Shown piece by piece: positions 5,303 to 5,387 of a stretch of 5,387 nt of DNA. A program made the position numbers and the translations under genes. Within the stretch, counting starts at the first letter, position 1. Every line of letters begins with the position of its first letter. The stretch spans positions 1-5,387 of the forward strand of contig JAATEU010000163.1 of NCBI GenBank assembly GCA_015655565.1, written 5' to 3'. The notes under the pieces are model-generated. The model saw nothing but the letters and a program-made list of their open reading frames with translations, was not told the origin of the DNA and did no database searches. Source of the DNA: Clostridiales bacterium (GTDB taxonomy: Bacteria > Bacillota > Clostridia > Lachnospirales > Lachnospiraceae).

Positions 5303-5387
5303 ATGCCAACAAAGAGCGATAACACAAAGCAGCTTATTAAAGATGCTGCAAAACAATTATTTTCCGGCAAGGGATATGCCAGCGTTA
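5303..5387 (+). CDS. TetR/AcrR-family transcriptional regulator, N-terminus only
   Basis: The first 28 codons are visible, ATG at 5303 with AGGAG (5291-5295) seven bases upstream. The protein begins MPTKSDNTKQLIKDAAKQLF and continues SGKGYASV. This is the usual opening of a TetR/AcrR helix-turn-helix domain: a polar start, then the first helix with I-x-x-A-A-x-x-L-F and the following G-x-x-x-x-(T/S)-V/T turn. The recognition helix and ligand domain are off the right edge, so neither ligand nor target genes can be told. Two GACACnnGTGTC palindromes inside its own promoter point to negative autoregulation. It is transcribed away from the other genes in the window. Confidence 0.88.
   Translation, partial: MPTKSDNTKQLIKDAAKQLFSGKGYASV

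Overview
The window reads as a low-GC Firmicutes chromosome, most like the Clostridia/Lachnospiraceae. This is inferred from AT-rich spacers, strong AGGAG-type ribosome binding sites, consensus sigma-A promoters and the gene families present; no sequence search was possible.

Layout. (1) 1-1725, minus strand: a bifunctional homocysteine S-methyltransferase / methylenetetrahydrofolate reductase. It has its own ribosome binding site and a probable extended -10 promoter; its last few dozen codons lie off the left edge. (2) 1881-1933: an intrinsic terminator for the gene to its right. (3) 2002-4095, minus strand: an intact cytoplasmic GH35 beta-galactosidase. (4) 4125-4492, minus strand: the wreck of a sugar ABC-transporter operon. 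It holds a start codon plus lipobox and linker of a solute-binding lipoprotein, spliced by deletion to two pieces of a MalG/AraQ-type permease. The expected order, binding protein - permease - permease - GH35, survives only as its two ends. (5) 4555-4698: the old operon promoter (TTGACA, 17 bp, TATCAT) with two copies of a LacI-type operator, apparently intact. (6) 4721-5069, minus strand: a frameshifted DUF2500 remnant without its membrane segment, followed by a weak terminator-like hairpin. (7) 5158-5387, plus strand: a terminator-like hairpin, a perfect-consensus promoter carrying two copies of a GACACnnGTGTC operator, and the first 28 codons of a TetR-family regulator that runs off the right edge.

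How it fits together. The left gene belongs to methionine and one-carbon metabolism and is separated from the sugar locus by a terminator. The sugar locus was most likely a regulated uptake-and-cleavage operon for a beta-galactoside. Its importer has been destroyed by several independent deletions and small indels, while promoter, operators and glycosidase remain. The glycosidase may therefore still be transcribed through a leader of roughly 470 nt with no working transporter gene. The TetR gene looks like an autoregulated unit whose targets are outside the window.

I see no CRISPR array, tRNA, rRNA, insertion sequence or phage gene. The most interesting content is the remnant operon at 4125-4698, which had to be read across three frames.
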